Both the position numbers and the translations under genes were made by a program. The notes below the pieces were generated by a model. It saw only the letters and a list, made by a program, of their open reading frames with translations, ran no database searches and was not told the DNA's origin. 64,000 nucleotides of DNA from Paracoccaceae bacterium (GTDB lineage Bacteria > Pseudomonadota > Alphaproteobacteria > Rhodobacterales > Rhodobacteraceae), in contig JASJAR010000001.1 of the NCBI GenBank assembly GCA_030066905.1, positions 124,001-188,000 on the forward strand. The letters are read 5' to 3'. The stretch's first letter is position 1. Every line of letters starts with the position of its first letter. Shown here in pieces: positions 24,594 through 33,562 of the stretch.

Positions 24594-27500
24594 AGGTCCT
24601 TCGTCCCGGCACGCTCGGCGAGGCACGGGCGCTTATCGCCCGGCCGGGGCATGTTGCCGTGGGCGGCGGGACGGTGCTCCAGCTCGGCTGGGCGTCAGGT
24701 GCGACGCCGCCGGAGGCGCTCGTCGATCTGTCGCGGCTCGGCCTCGGCGACATCGCGGCATCGGCGGACGGTGGCCTGACGATCGGCGCAGCCGCCACCC
24801 TTGCCGACATCGAGAACGACCCGCAACTCTCAGACACCGCGCCGCTTCTGGCCCGCGCCGTTCGCGACATCGGCGCGCCCGGCATCCGGCGGCTCGCAAC
24901 GCTCGGGGGGCAGATCGGCTGGGGGGCGGGCTGTCTTTTGCCGGCGCTGCTGGCGCTCGACGCCAGGGTCTTTGCGGCCGGCTCGACCGACCCTGTCGAC
25001 ATGCCGCTGGCCGACTGGCTCGCGGCTCCGGACGGCCTCGTTCTGTCCGTCACCGTCCCCCCGCAGGCCCCGGATGCGACCTGGACCTGGCGCAAGATCG
25101 GGCTCCGTGCGGCGTTCACGCCCTCGGTGATCGCGGTTGCGGGGCTGCGGAGCGAGGCAAGCGCCGCGCTGGGCGCCGGCGGCGGGCCGGTGCCGCCGCG
25201 GCGCCTCCCGGTCTCCGAAGCGGCGGTAGCCGAGGGGCCGGAGGCTTTGCGTCTGGCCCTCGAAGCCGAGATCGAGGCGCCCGATTGCATCCACCGCACC
25301 GGGCGGTATCGGGCCCGCGTTGCCGCCGCGGCGCTGACCCGCGGTCTCTTCGGCACGCCCCGGGCGCCGGCGGCGGAAACCAGCCTTAAAGTGCCGGCCG
25401 CCGAACCGCCGCCCGAGGGCCTTCGCAGCCTCGAAGGCGGGCCGGGCGGCCCCGAATGGCACCCCCGCCCGGACGGGCGGGCGAAGATCACCGGCCAGGC
25501 GGGCTACCTCACCGATGCCCGCGCGCCTGACATGCTAGTTGGGCGCATCCTCCGCGCCGGGCGGCCCCATGCCCGCATCCTTTCCCTCGACACTTCCCGC
25601 GCCGAGACCCTCCCGGGGGTCGCGGCCGTGGTCACCCACGCGGACGTACCGGGCCTCAACGCCTTCGGGATCATGTGGCAGGACCAGCCCGCCCTTTGCC
25701 ACGACGTCATCCGCTACGAGGGCGACCCGGTGGCCGCCGTGGCCGCTGTCGACGAGGCCACCGCCGAGACCGCGCTTCAGGCCATCGAGGTGGTCTACGA
25801 GGACCTGCCTGTCATCGCGAGCCCGGCGGAGGCGCTGGCCGAGGATGCCACGCGGCTTCATCAGGGCGGCAATCTCGCCGCCGGTTTCGACCTCGAACGG
25901 GGCGACGTCGAGGCGGGGTTCGGGGCCGCTGCGCATATCGTCGAGGCGACCTACGTCACCCCCCGCCAGATGCATGTCTTCCTCGAAACCGAGGGCGGCT
26001 GGTGCGCGCCGGGCGACGACGGCACGCTCACCGTCGCCGTGGGCGGCCAGCATGGCGGGCGCGACCGGGAGCAGCTCGCGCGCATCCTCGACATGCCCGA
26101 AGAGCGCCTCCATGTCATCACGAGCCCTACCGGCGGCGGGTTCGGCGGCAAGGACGAACTCACCGTCCAACCCGCCCTCGCCCTTCTTGCGCTGAAGGCG
26201 GGCCGGCCGGTCCGGCTCCATCTCTCCCGCGCCGAATCGGTGCTGGCAGGCGTGAAGCGCAACCCGATGACGATCCGCATGAAGACCGGCTGCGACGCGG
26301 ACGGCCGCCTCCTTGCCCAGGAGGTCGAGCTTGTGGCCGATTGCGGGGCCTATGCCTCGCTCTCGCCGGCGGTCGCCGAAACCGCCCTCGAACATGCTTT
26401 GGGCCCCTATCTCGCCCCCGCGCTCAAAACCTCGGGGCGCCTCGCCTACACCAATAACGGGGTCGGCGGCGCGTTCCGGGGCTTCGGCGCCAACCAGATG
26501 ACCTTCGCCATCGAATGCCAGTTGGACCGGCTGGCTGCGCTGACCGGGCTCGACCCCGTCGAAATCCGGCGGCGCAATCTCCGCCGGCCGGGGATGCCGG
26601 GGCTGATGGGGCACAAGGTGGCCGGCTCCGAACGGCTCGCCGAGATGCTGGCGGCGGCGGCGGCGAGCCCGCTCTGGAGCGCCCGGGCCGGTCCGGACGG
26701 CGATCCCGAAGGCACCGGCATGGCGCTCAACTTCCAGGGCAACGGGCTGGGGAGCCTGCCGCAGGACGACGGCGAGGGCGAACTCCGGCTGGCCGCCGAC
26801 GGCGCCATCGAAATCGCCAGCGGGCTCGACGAGATGGGTCAGGGCCTGGCGACCGCCTTGCAGGCGGTGGGCGCGGCGCGGCTCGGCTGCGCGCGCAGCG
26901 ACATCAGGCCCGTTTACGGCGATACGCAGGCGGCGCCCGATTCCGGTTCCACCTCGGCCTCGCGGGGGACCTTCGCCGCCTGGTCCATCGCCCGGGGCGC
27001 GGCCCCCGGTTTCGCCGAGAAGGTGCTCGCGCTGGCCGCCGACCTCACCGGCGTCGAGGCCACCTCCCTGCGGCTCGTCCCCGGCGGTGTCGCGGTCGCC
27101 GGCACCAACAGCGATGCGCCGATTGCGCGCTTTGCCGACCTGGCCCGCCATGCGGGAACCGCCTTGCCGCGCCAGAAGACCGCCTTTGCGTTCCCCAAGA
27201 CCGACTATACCGACGGCAACGCCCGCTTCATCCATTGCTACGGCGCCACCCTCGCCCGGGTCGCGGTCGACCCGGTGACCGGCGAGGTCCGCCTCCGCGC
27301 GCTCGAGATGCACACCGCCGCTGGCCCGGTGATCGACCTCGCCGCCTATCTCGGCCAGATCGAGGGCGGGCTCATTCAGGGCCTCGGCCTGACACTGACG
27401 GAAGACACGCTCTTCCGGGAGGGCCGGGTCCTGACGACAAATCTCGACGCCTATATGGTACCCTCTATCAGGGACGTCGCCCCGTCGCTCCGCGTCACCG

Positions 27501-27682
27501 CGCTGGAAGACCTCGACGCGGACGACCCCTGGGGCCCCCGCGGCGTGGGCGAGTTGGGCATCGGCGCCGTCACTCCCGCCATCGCCAACGCCGTCGCCGC
27601 AGCCATCGGAGGCTGGCCGGTGGCGGCCCCCTTCTCGCCCGAGGCGATCCTCGAGCTGGCCACCGGGAGTGCTGCGGCGTGA
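24590..27682 (+). CDS. Mo-hydroxylase: fused FAD (CoxM-like) and molybdopterin (CoxL-like) subunit
   Basis: A 1030-residue fusion. Residues 1 to about 275 form the FAD-binding subunit of xanthine-dehydrogenase-family enzymes (VAVGGGTVLQLG, ATLGGQIG). From about 295 onward is the molybdenum-cofactor subunit, with GRAKITGQAGYLTD, GGGFGGKDE, AFRGFGANQM and GVGELGIGAVTPAI, the last containing the catalytic Glu. Together with the small iron-sulphur protein that follows, it would hydroxylate a purine or related heterocycle at carbon. FAD-Mo fusion with a separate [2Fe-2S] chain is unusual; FeS-FAD fusion or three separate chains are the common forms. A trimeric caffeine dehydrogenase is known from other caffeine degraders. 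ATG 24590 overlaps the oxygenase stop by four bases. Confidence 0.85.
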   Translation: MKVLRPGTLGEARALIARPGHVAVGGGTVLQLGWASGATPPEALVDLSRLGLGDIAASADGGLTIGAAATLADIENDPQLSDTAPLLARAVRDIGAPGIRRLATLGGQIGWGAGCLLPALLALDARVFAAGSTDPVDMPLADWLAAPDGLVLSVTVPPQAPDATWTWRKIGLRAAFTPSVIAVAGLRSEASAALGAGGGPVPPRRLPVSEAAVAEGPEALRLALEAEIEAPDCIHRTGRYRARVAAAALTRGLFGTPRAPAAETSLKVPAAEPPPEGLRSLEGGPGGPEWHPRPDGRAKITGQAGYLTDARAPDMLVGRILRAGRPHARILSLDTSRAETLPGVAAVVTHADVPGLNAFGIMWQDQPALCHDVIRYEGDPVAAVAAVDEATAETALQAIEVVYEDLPVIASPAEALAEDATRLHQGGNLAAGFDLERGDVEAGFGAAAHIVEATYVTPRQMHVFLETEGGWCAPGDDGTLTVAVGGQHGGRDREQLARILDMPEERLHVITSPTGGGFGGKDELTVQPALALLALKAGRPVRLHLSRAESVLAGVKRNPMTIRMKTGCDADGRLLAQEVELVADCGAYASLSPAVAETALEHALGPYLAPALKTSGRLAYTNNGVGGAFRGFGANQMTFAIECQLDRLAALTGLDPVEIRRRNLRRPGMPGLMGHKVAGSERLAEMLAAAAASPLWSARAGPDGDPEGTGMALNFQGNGLGSLPQDDGEGELRLAADGAIEIASGLDEMGQGLATALQAVGAARLGCARSDIRPVYGDTQAAPDSGSTSASRGTFAAWSIARGAAPGFAEKVLALAADLTGVEATSLRLVPGGVAVAGTNSDAPIARFADLARHAGTALPRQKTAFAFPKTDYTDGNARFIHCYGATLARVAVDPVTGEVRLRALEMHTAAGPVIDLAAYLGQIEGGLIQGLGLTLTEDTLFREGRVLTTNLDAYMVPSIRDVAPSLRVTALEDLDADDPWGPRGVGELGIGAVTPAIANAVAAAIGGWPVAAPFSPEAILELATGSAAA

Positions 27683-28161
27683 AGGACCTCGACACGCTTT
27701 CGTTTACCCTCAACGGCGAGGACATCCGCATGGATGCCTCGCCCGAGACACCGCTGGTGCGGGTCCTGCGCGACGGGCTCGAACAGACCGGAACCAAGCT
27801 CGGCTGCGCCATCGGGCGCTGCGGGGCCTGCACGGTGCTCGTCGACGGCAAGGCGCTCAACGCGTGCCTTGTGATGCTCTGGCAGGTCGAAGGACGGTCT
27901 GTCCTGACCATCGAGGGGCTCCGCGACGACCCGGCCTACCGGCCCCTGATCGACGCGCTCGACGCGGCAAATGCCTTCCAGTGCGGCTATTGCGCCCCCG
28001 GCGTGACGCTGGCGCTTGCGGGGCTCCTGAAGGCCAACCCCGATCCCGCCGAGGACGAAATCGTGACGGCACTCGAAGGCCATATCTGCCGCTGCACGGG
28101 GTATCACTCGATCCTGCGCGGCGCGCGCCGTGCGGCCCTAGACATGAAAGGGCCCCGATGA
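27679..28161 (+). CDS. [2Fe-2S] iron-sulphur subunit of the Mo-hydroxylase (CoxS-like)
   Basis: A 160-residue protein with both iron-sulphur clusters of the xanthine oxidase family. The N-terminal plant-type cluster is bound by GCAIGRCGACTV and a following Cys in NACL. The C-terminal cluster is bound by FQCGYCAPG and ICRCTGYHSI. It passes electrons from the molybdenum centre to FAD. The start is GTG 27679, overlapping the fused subunit's stop by four bases; its own stop overlaps the aldehyde dehydrogenase start. Length matches CoxS-type subunits. No XdhC-type maturation factor is seen in the window. Confidence 0.9.
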   Translation: MKDLDTLSFTLNGEDIRMDASPETPLVRVLRDGLEQTGTKLGCAIGRCGACTVLVDGKALNACLVMLWQVEGRSVLTIEGLRDDPAYRPLIDALDAANAFQCGYCAPGVTLALAGLLKANPDPAEDEIVTALEGHICRCTGYHSILRGARRAALDMKGPR

Positions 28162-29660
28162 CCGTTGCCGCTCCGGACACCCTCTCCACCGAAACCCGCG
28201 CAGCGCTTGCGGCCCCGGGCAAGCTCCTCATCGGCGGGGACTGGGTCGATGCCGAGGGCGGCACCTTTGCGACCCACGACCCCGCAACCGGCGGGGTCCT
28301 CGCCGAGGTCGCGCGCGGCGGCCGGGGCGAGGTCGATGCGGCGGTCGGAGCCGCGAAGGAGGCCCTGGGGCGCGCCGACTGGGCGGGCATGACGCCGGCC
28401 GACCGGGGCGCCGTTCTCTGGCGCATCGCCGACCTCATCGAGGCCGAGGCGGACGTTCTGTCCGAGATCGAGGTGCTCGATCAGGGTAAGACCTACGCCA
28501 CCGCGCGGCGCGGCGAACTCCCCGGCGCCATCGCGCAGTTTCGCTACTATGCGGGGTTCGCCACGAAGATCCATGGGACCACGATCCGACCCTCCATCGC
28601 CTACCAGCCCCAAGGCAGGCAGGTGCGGGCCCACACGCTGCGCGAGCCCATCGGTGTCGTCGCCGCGATCGTGCCCTGGAACTCGCCCCTTCTGATGGCA
28701 GCGATGAAGCTGGCCCCGGCGCTCGCGGCCGGCTGCACGCTGGTTCTGAAACCGGCCGAACAGACGCCGCTGACCGCGCTGATGCTCGGGCGTCTCCTTG
28801 AACGCGCGGGGCTCCCGCCTGGGGTCGTCAACATCGTCACGGGGTTCGGCCACGAGGCCGGCGCGGCGCTCGCGGCCCATGAGGACGTCGCCAAGGTCGC
28901 CTTTACCGGTTCGACGGCCACGGGGCGGGCGCTTCTCGACGCCGCCAGGGGCAACCTCAAGAAGCTGACCCTGGAACTCGGCGGCAAATCCCCCGCGCTG
29001 GTGCTCGCCGATGCCGATCTCGACCTTGCCGTGCCGGGGCTGATGCGGGGGATCTTCGCCAATTCCGGTCAGGTCTGCGTGGCGGGCGCGCGGGTTTATG
29101 TCGACCGGAAGATCGCCGGCGCCTTCACCGACCGCCTGGCCGCCGAGGCCGACCGGCTCCGGCTCGGCCATGGGCTCGACCCGGCGAGCGACCTCGGCCC
29201 GCTCATCGGGCCGGACCATGCCGCGAAGGTCGCCGCCTATGTCGAGGCCGGAAAACGCGCCGGCGCCGAGGCCGTCGCGGGAGGGCGCCTCGCCGGGGAA
29301 GGCCCGGCCTTCTACCGCCCGACGGTGCTGACGGGCGTCCGCCCCGAGATGGCGCTGATGCGCGAGGAGATCTTCGGCCCCGTCACCGCCGTGACCCCGT
29401 TCGACGACATCGATGAAGCCCTTGCGCTGGCCAACGACACCGAATACGGCCTCGCCACCAGTGTCTGGACCGAAAGCCTGTCGGCGGCCACCCGCGCCTC
29501 CGAAAGCCTCCGCGCCGGCACCGTCTGGGTCAATTGCCACAGCTACTTCTCGCCGGAACTGCCGAAGGGCGGCCACGGGATATCGGGTTGGGGCTACGAG
29601 AACGGCGCGCCGGGGCTGGAGAACTACCTTGAGACGAAGACCGTTTGTCTGAGCGTGTAG
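28158..29660 (+). CDS. NAD(P)-dependent aldehyde dehydrogenase
   Basis: A 500-residue member of the aldehyde dehydrogenase superfamily. IVPWNSPLL and the FTGSTATG loop bind the nucleotide, LELGGKSP supplies the general-base Glu, and FANSGQVCVAG supplies the catalytic Cys. It is the last gene of the nine-gene operon beginning at 19277, overlapping its neighbour by ATGA. It may oxidise an aldehyde made by the GMC oxidoreductase or released by oxidative demethylation; formaldehyde is possible but this subfamily usually takes larger aldehydes. A 538-base convergent gap follows. Confidence 0.85.
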   Translation: MTVAAPDTLSTETRAALAAPGKLLIGGDWVDAEGGTFATHDPATGGVLAEVARGGRGEVDAAVGAAKEALGRADWAGMTPADRGAVLWRIADLIEAEADVLSEIEVLDQGKTYATARRGELPGAIAQFRYYAGFATKIHGTTIRPSIAYQPQGRQVRAHTLREPIGVVAAIVPWNSPLLMAAMKLAPALAAGCTLVLKPAEQTPLTALMLGRLLERAGLPPGVVNIVTGFGHEAGAALAAHEDVAKVAFTGSTATGRALLDAARGNLKKLTLELGGKSPALVLADADLDLAVPGLMRGIFANSGQVCVAGARVYVDRKIAGAFTDRLAAEADRLRLGHGLDPASDLGPLIGPDHAAKVAAYVEAGKRAGAEAVAGGRLAGEGPAFYRPTVLTGVRPEMALMREEIFGPVTAVTPFDDIDEALALANDTEYGLATSVWTESLSAATRASESLRAGTVWVNCHSYFSPELPKGGHGISGWGYENGAPGLENYLETKTVCLSV

Positions 29661-30198
29661 CGCGCGATGTAGACGATCTGGTTGGTCTGGGGGCCATTCT
29701 TGGCCTTGCACGGACGTTCATGCTGCGCGCACCGACCCAAAGATCCCCGCGTCCCGGGCCTGACCCGGGACCTCGACAGGCTTGGCGATTCGGCGGATCG
29801 GGTCCGGGGCGTGTTTCGCCAAGGGCTGCCGGAGCAAGAGCAGGACGTCTGCGAAAGACCAGTTGCGGTGCTGCTGCCCGTCACCGCGCCGGACCCACGC
29901 CAACGCCTTTCGCCGCCGGCCCGGATACTCCGGGGGCGGTCTGGGGCTGCCATTGTGGCGGGGAATTGCTGGTCGGGTCCCATGAAGCAGTGGATCCACT
30001 GTCACCGGTACCGCTCCGGACCGGATTTCACCCGAGACCGGAACGGCCCGAGGGCCGTCTGGCGATGCGCATCGCGGGGGAAGGTATCGCCCAGAAAAGT
30101 TGACAGGGCGTAGGACCACCGTTCGGTGGGGGGTGCGCGGGGGCGGCAGGAACGCCACCCCATCACCGTCGCATCGGGCCGGAATTCCCGGGCGCCCG
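29661..30198. other. Convergent intergenic region with palindromic repeats, no gene
   Basis: This 538-base stretch separates two operons that end toward each other. Open frames exist on both strands but none has a ribosome-binding site, family similarity or the codon pattern of neighbouring genes. It holds a REP-like palindrome at 29751-29771 and a perfect 14-base palindrome CAGTGGATCCACTG at 29989-30002. TTGACA at 30100-30105 lacks a partner -10. It may contain a decayed gene or mobile sequence, but nothing recognisable remains. Confidence 0.5.
29751..29771. repeat. REP-like palindrome GTCCCGGG-CCTGA-CCCGGGAC
   Basis: Perfect eight-base arms around a five-base loop, preceded by ATCCCCGC. 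GTCCCGGGCCTGACCCGGGAC is the style of short palindromic repeats scattered between genes in many alphaproteobacterial genomes. It lies about 90 bases after the aldehyde dehydrogenase stop and could also terminate transcription, although no T-run follows. Confidence 0.5.
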
Positions 30199-31194
30199 CT
30201 ATTTCGAGAAGTTCGCCCCGAGCCGCATCTGGATGTATTCGTGCCCCGTCATCGGCTCGTACTTGCCTTCGGGCCCCGCGATCACCGCGTCCATGTTGGC
30301 CTGGCAGAAGAACGCCAGCGAATAGCGGGGGCCGAGATACTCGTCGGGCTTCGGCATCCGCACCCGGTGGAGGTTCGACAGAAGCTTGTCGTCGGACCAG
30401 CGCATCAGCATGTCGCCGATATTGCAGGTGATGACGCCGGGCAACGGCGGGATGTCGGTCCAGGCGATGGCGCGGCCCTCGGTGTCCTTGCCGGGGCAGA
30501 GCTGGAGCCCGCCCTGGCCCGACTTCTGGTGCAGAAGCGTCAGGCAGTCGAAATCGGTATGGGCGCCAGCGCGCCAGAACCTGAAATCCTCGGGCTTGGC
30601 ACCCTCCATCCCGAGGTAATGGATCAGCCGCAGGGTCGACTGGTACTGATCGGTCATCGGGTCGTGGGCAGCGGTGAAGAAATCGGGCGGAAAGCCCAGT
30701 TTCCTGCCGAAACAGGCGAGCACCTTCATCCCCAGAGCCCAGTTGGCGCGCTCGAAGGCGAGCATCGCGGCCTTGAAGCCCGGCAGTTCCTCGCCGGTGG
30801 GCCAGAGCTTGCCCATCCGCGGCAGGGTGACCTGATAGCTCTCCTTCTGGTCGGCGGTGCCGGTGGAGGGGCGCACCTGCTCTTTGTATTCCCAGCCGGA
30901 ATTCGTCCCCGGCGCGAGCGGGTATTTCGCCTTCGTCTCAGTCGGCAGGGCGAAAAAGGCCTCGGCCAGCGCGAAGGCCTCGTCGACCTGGGCCTGGGGG
31001 ATGTCGTGGTTGATGAGCTGGAAGAACCCGATGGTCGTCGCCGCCTCCCAGAGGTCGTCGGCGATGGTGTCGAACCGGGCCGCGTAGTCGCTCATGTCGA
31101 TCTGCGGGATGTCGCGGTCGACCTCCACGCCGACCCCGCCGATGCGGGTTTCCTTCTGCAACTCGGCAAGGCCGTACTCGGTTTTTGCGGTCAT
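30199..31194 (-). CDS. Isopenicillin N synthase-family Fe(II)/2-oxoglutarate oxygenase (copy 1)
   Basis: A 331-residue non-heme iron oxygenase with a double-stranded beta-helix core. The iron triad is His212, Asp214 (AHTDFD) and His276 (NLHRV). Arg290-x-Ser292 (RYS) binds the 2-oxoglutarate carboxylate in the family. The N-terminal domain has GFFQLINHDI, as in IPNS-like proteins. It follows an amidohydrolase in an operon with an ABC importer, so a role in hydroxylating or demethylating an imported N-heterocycle is plausible; 2-oxoglutarate-dependent xanthine hydroxylase XanA is a precedent for the chemistry, though from another subfamily. I chose ATG 31194 over ATG 31206 because GGAG lies seven bases upstream. 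Confidence 0.8.
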   Translation of the reverse strand: MTAKTEYGLAELQKETRIGGVGVEVDRDIPQIDMSDYAARFDTIADDLWEAATTIGFFQLINHDIPQAQVDEAFALAEAFFALPTETKAKYPLAPGTNSGWEYKEQVRPSTGTADQKESYQVTLPRMGKLWPTGEELPGFKAAMLAFERANWALGMKVLACFGRKLGFPPDFFTAAHDPMTDQYQSTLRLIHYLGMEGAKPEDFRFWRAGAHTDFDCLTLLHQKSGQGGLQLCPGKDTEGRAIAWTDIPPLPGVITCNIGDMLMRWSDDKLLSNLHRVRMPKPDEYLGPRYSLAFFCQANMDAVIAGPEGKYEPMTGHEYIQMRLGANFSK

Positions 31195-31307
31195 GTGTGT
31201 CTCCATGTCTGACGGCCGGAACGATCCGGCCGGTGGCGGTCTATGGGAGCAATGACCCGCGTCGCCTCGGGGGGCGGCGCTGACTGCTTCTACTCCGTTC
31301 TTGGCGT

Positions 31308-32717
31308 TCAGGCTTGGGCGGCGCGGGCCCGGGTTGGCGCGCTGGCTCCTGTCATGGATTGGATGAGGTTGGCCGTGGCCCGTTCCGCCGCTGCATCGAG
31401 CCCGGCAAGGTCGATGTCGGCAAGGGCCCCGTCGCGGACAATCTCGCGGCCGGCAACGAAGCTCCGGCGGAGGTGAAAGGCGCCGCCGGAGACGATGGGG
31501 GCAAGGGTGGGGTCGTGAAGGCCCATATACCGGGGATGGGAGAGATCGATGAGAAGGATGTCGGCGGCCATGCCCGGCGCGATCCGCCCCACGGCGTCGA
31601 GACCGAGCGCCTTCGCCCCGCCGCCCGTTGCCCAGTGGAGCACGGTTTCGGGGCTGAGCGCCCCGGCCCCGGCGGCCGCACGGTTCATCGCGAACCCGGC
31701 ATAGAGGGCGGAGGCCATATCCGCCGCCTCGTTTGCCGCCGCCCCATCCACCGCCAGCGAGACCGTCCCGCCCGCCTCGTGAAGCGCGGCCGCCGGGGCG
31801 ATCCCCGAGCCGAGCCGTGCATTGGCCTGGGGGCAATGGGCCATGCCGGTGCCCGTCGCCGCAAGGGCGGCGATTTCGCCCTCGTCGATCTCCACGAGAT
31901 GGGCGAACCAGACATCCGGTCCCAGCCAGCCCTGCCCTTCGAGCCAGTCCACCGGGCGCTGGCCGTGGCGGGCAAGGCAGACATCGACGTAGGATCGGTT
32001 CTCCGACAGGTGGGAATGAAGCCGCAGTCCCCGGGCACGGGCCGCCACGGCGATCTCGCGCAGCTCCCCGGGCTCGACATTGAAGATCGGCGTCGTCGGC
32101 GCGGCGACGACCCGGGTCATCGCGTCGGCAGACGGGTCGTGCCAGCGGTCGGCGGCGCGCATCACCCCGTCGAGGAACGCCTCCAGCGGCTCCACGGGGA
32201 CCGGCGGGACCGAAGGATCGTCGAACACCCGACCTTTCGTTCCGCCGCCCCGGGCGAGAACGAACCTGAGACCGAACCGCGCGGCGGTCTCGAAGAGGAT
32301 GTCATCGGCGTCGAAATCCCAGGACGCAGGGTAGATGTAATGATGGTCGCAGACGGTCGTCGCACCCGACAGGGCAAGCTCGGCGAAGCCGATCTCGGCG
32401 GCCACCCGGAAGCTATCGGCATCAAAACGCGGCCACCATGTGAACGGCACATGCATGAGCCACGGGTCGAGGGAGAGGTTCATCCCCGCCGGCACGGCCT
32501 TGAGGAGCGACTGGAAGAGGTGGTGATGGGTGTTGACGAAACCCGGGCAGACCACGCAGCCCGTGGCATCGATCACCTCCTCGCCGGGCCTTGCCTTGAG
32601 ATCGCCCATGTCCGCGATCCGGCCGCCCTCGATCCGCAGCGCCCCGGAAAACCGCGCCGCCCCGCCCGTCTCCCCGGTGAGCCCGTGCGCGATATTGACG
32701 ATCAGCGCGTCCGTCAT
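31308..32717 (-). CDS. Amidohydrolase of the 8-oxoguanine deaminase/ATZ-TRZ group
   Basis: A 469-residue metal-dependent deaminase. Key motifs are NTHHHLFQSL (HxH metal ligands), LHSHLSEN, WFAHLVEID and AVDGAAANEAAD. The HHH and the Asp-Gly-x-Ala loop resemble the 8-oxoguanine deaminase group and its hydroxydechloroatrazine-type relatives. A second protein of this type is encoded at 36208 across the divergent promoter region. ATG 32717 overlaps the permease stop by four bases. Likely substrate: an aminated purine, pterin or triazine delivered by the transporter of the same operon. Confidence 0.75.
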   Translation of the reverse strand: MTDALIVNIAHGLTGETGGAARFSGALRIEGGRIADMGDLKARPGEEVIDATGCVVCPGFVNTHHHLFQSLLKAVPAGMNLSLDPWLMHVPFTWWPRFDADSFRVAAEIGFAELALSGATTVCDHHYIYPASWDFDADDILFETAARFGLRFVLARGGGTKGRVFDDPSVPPVPVEPLEAFLDGVMRAADRWHDPSADAMTRVVAAPTTPIFNVEPGELREIAVAARARGLRLHSHLSENRSYVDVCLARHGQRPVDWLEGQGWLGPDVWFAHLVEIDEGEIAALAATGTGMAHCPQANARLGSGIAPAAALHEAGGTVSLAVDGAAANEAADMASALYAGFAMNRAAAGAGALSPETVLHWATGGGAKALGLDAVGRIAPGMAADILLIDLSHPRYMGLHDPTLAPIVSGGAFHLRRSFVAGREIVRDGALADIDLAGLDAAAERATANLIQSMTGASAPTRARAAQA

Positions 32718-33562
32718 CGCCGTTTCTTCGGCAGGGACCAGGGGAACAGGAGCCGTTGTGCCAGCGTGACCGACTGAAAGAGCGTAAGCGACATCAGGAC
32801 GAGCACCGACAGTCCCGCCCAGGCCTCGGGGAGGCGGAACATCGAGGTCGAGAACTGGATGAAGTAACCGAGCCCCTTGTCGGCGGCGACGAATTCCGCG
32901 ACCACCGCGCCGATCACGGCAAGCGTGATCGAGATCTTCAGCGCGGCGAAGATGTAGGGGATCGCGAAGGGGAGGCGGATCTGGGTTATCTCGCGATAGG
33001 CCGGGGCCCGGAGCGAGGCGGACAGCTCGATGAGTTCGCGCGGCGTGGCCATCATCCCCGTCGCGGTGGAGACCACCAGCGGAAAGAAGGCGATCAGGAA
33101 GGTGATGACGATCCGCGGCGCGTCGCCCGCCCCGAGCACCACGATGATGATCGGGGCGACGGCGACGATCGGTGTCGATTGGATAACGACGAGAATGGGA
33201 TAGAGCGCGCGGTTGACGAATTCCGACCGGGTCAGCGCCACCGCGAGCGGGATCGCGACGAGGATCGAGATGCCGTAGCCGAGAAGAGCGACGCGCAGGG
33301 TGGACCAGATATGCTGGAACCAGCGTTCGGCGCTGACCGCATCGAACCCCGTGGCGATTCGCGAGGGGGCCGGCAACACATAGGAGGGGATCGAAAAGAC
33401 CCAGGTCGCAAATTCCCAAACCACCAGGATCGTCGCGAAGGTCAGCACCGGCAGCGCGCCCGGCACGCGCATCAGCACCGTGACAGCGCCGTCGCGCGGG
33501 ACCGGGCGGGCCGGCGGCGCCTCAGTGGCGCTTGACGAGGAGGCTGCGGAGGTGGGCGGCAT
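32714..33562 (-). CDS. ABC transporter permease (SsuC/TauC/ThiX type)
   Basis: A 282-residue permease with about six membrane segments and the binding-protein-dependent transport loop ELIELSASLRAPAYREI, which contacts the ATPase. It belongs with the ATP-binding and NMT1/THI5-type substrate-binding genes just upstream. The ATG at 33562 makes it overlap the ATPase gene by 41 bases; the first twenty residues are polar and low in complexity, so a later start after the ATPase stop is possible. The transporter family imports sulfonates, pyrimidine precursors of thiamine, or riboflavin-like and purine-like rings. Confidence 0.85.
   Translation of the reverse strand: MPPTSAASSSSATEAPPARPVPRDGAVTVLMRVPGALPVLTFATILVVWEFATWVFSIPSYVLPAPSRIATGFDAVSAERWFQHIWSTLRVALLGYGISILVAIPLAVALTRSEFVNRALYPILVVIQSTPIVAVAPIIIVVLGAGDAPRIVITFLIAFFPLVVSTATGMMATPRELIELSASLRAPAYREITQIRLPFAIPYIFAALKISITLAVIGAVVAEFVAADKGLGYFIQFSTSMFRLPEAWAGLSVLVLMSLTLFQSVTLAQRLLFPWSLPKKRR

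Noticed and set aside
29645-30103. Open frame on the plus strand in the convergent gap
   Set aside because: It overlaps the aldehyde dehydrogenase end, has no ribosome-binding site and is unlike any family I know; equally long frames exist on the other strand.
30100-30105. TTGACA as a promoter -35
   Set aside because: No acceptable -10 at 16-18 bases and no downstream gene on that strand.
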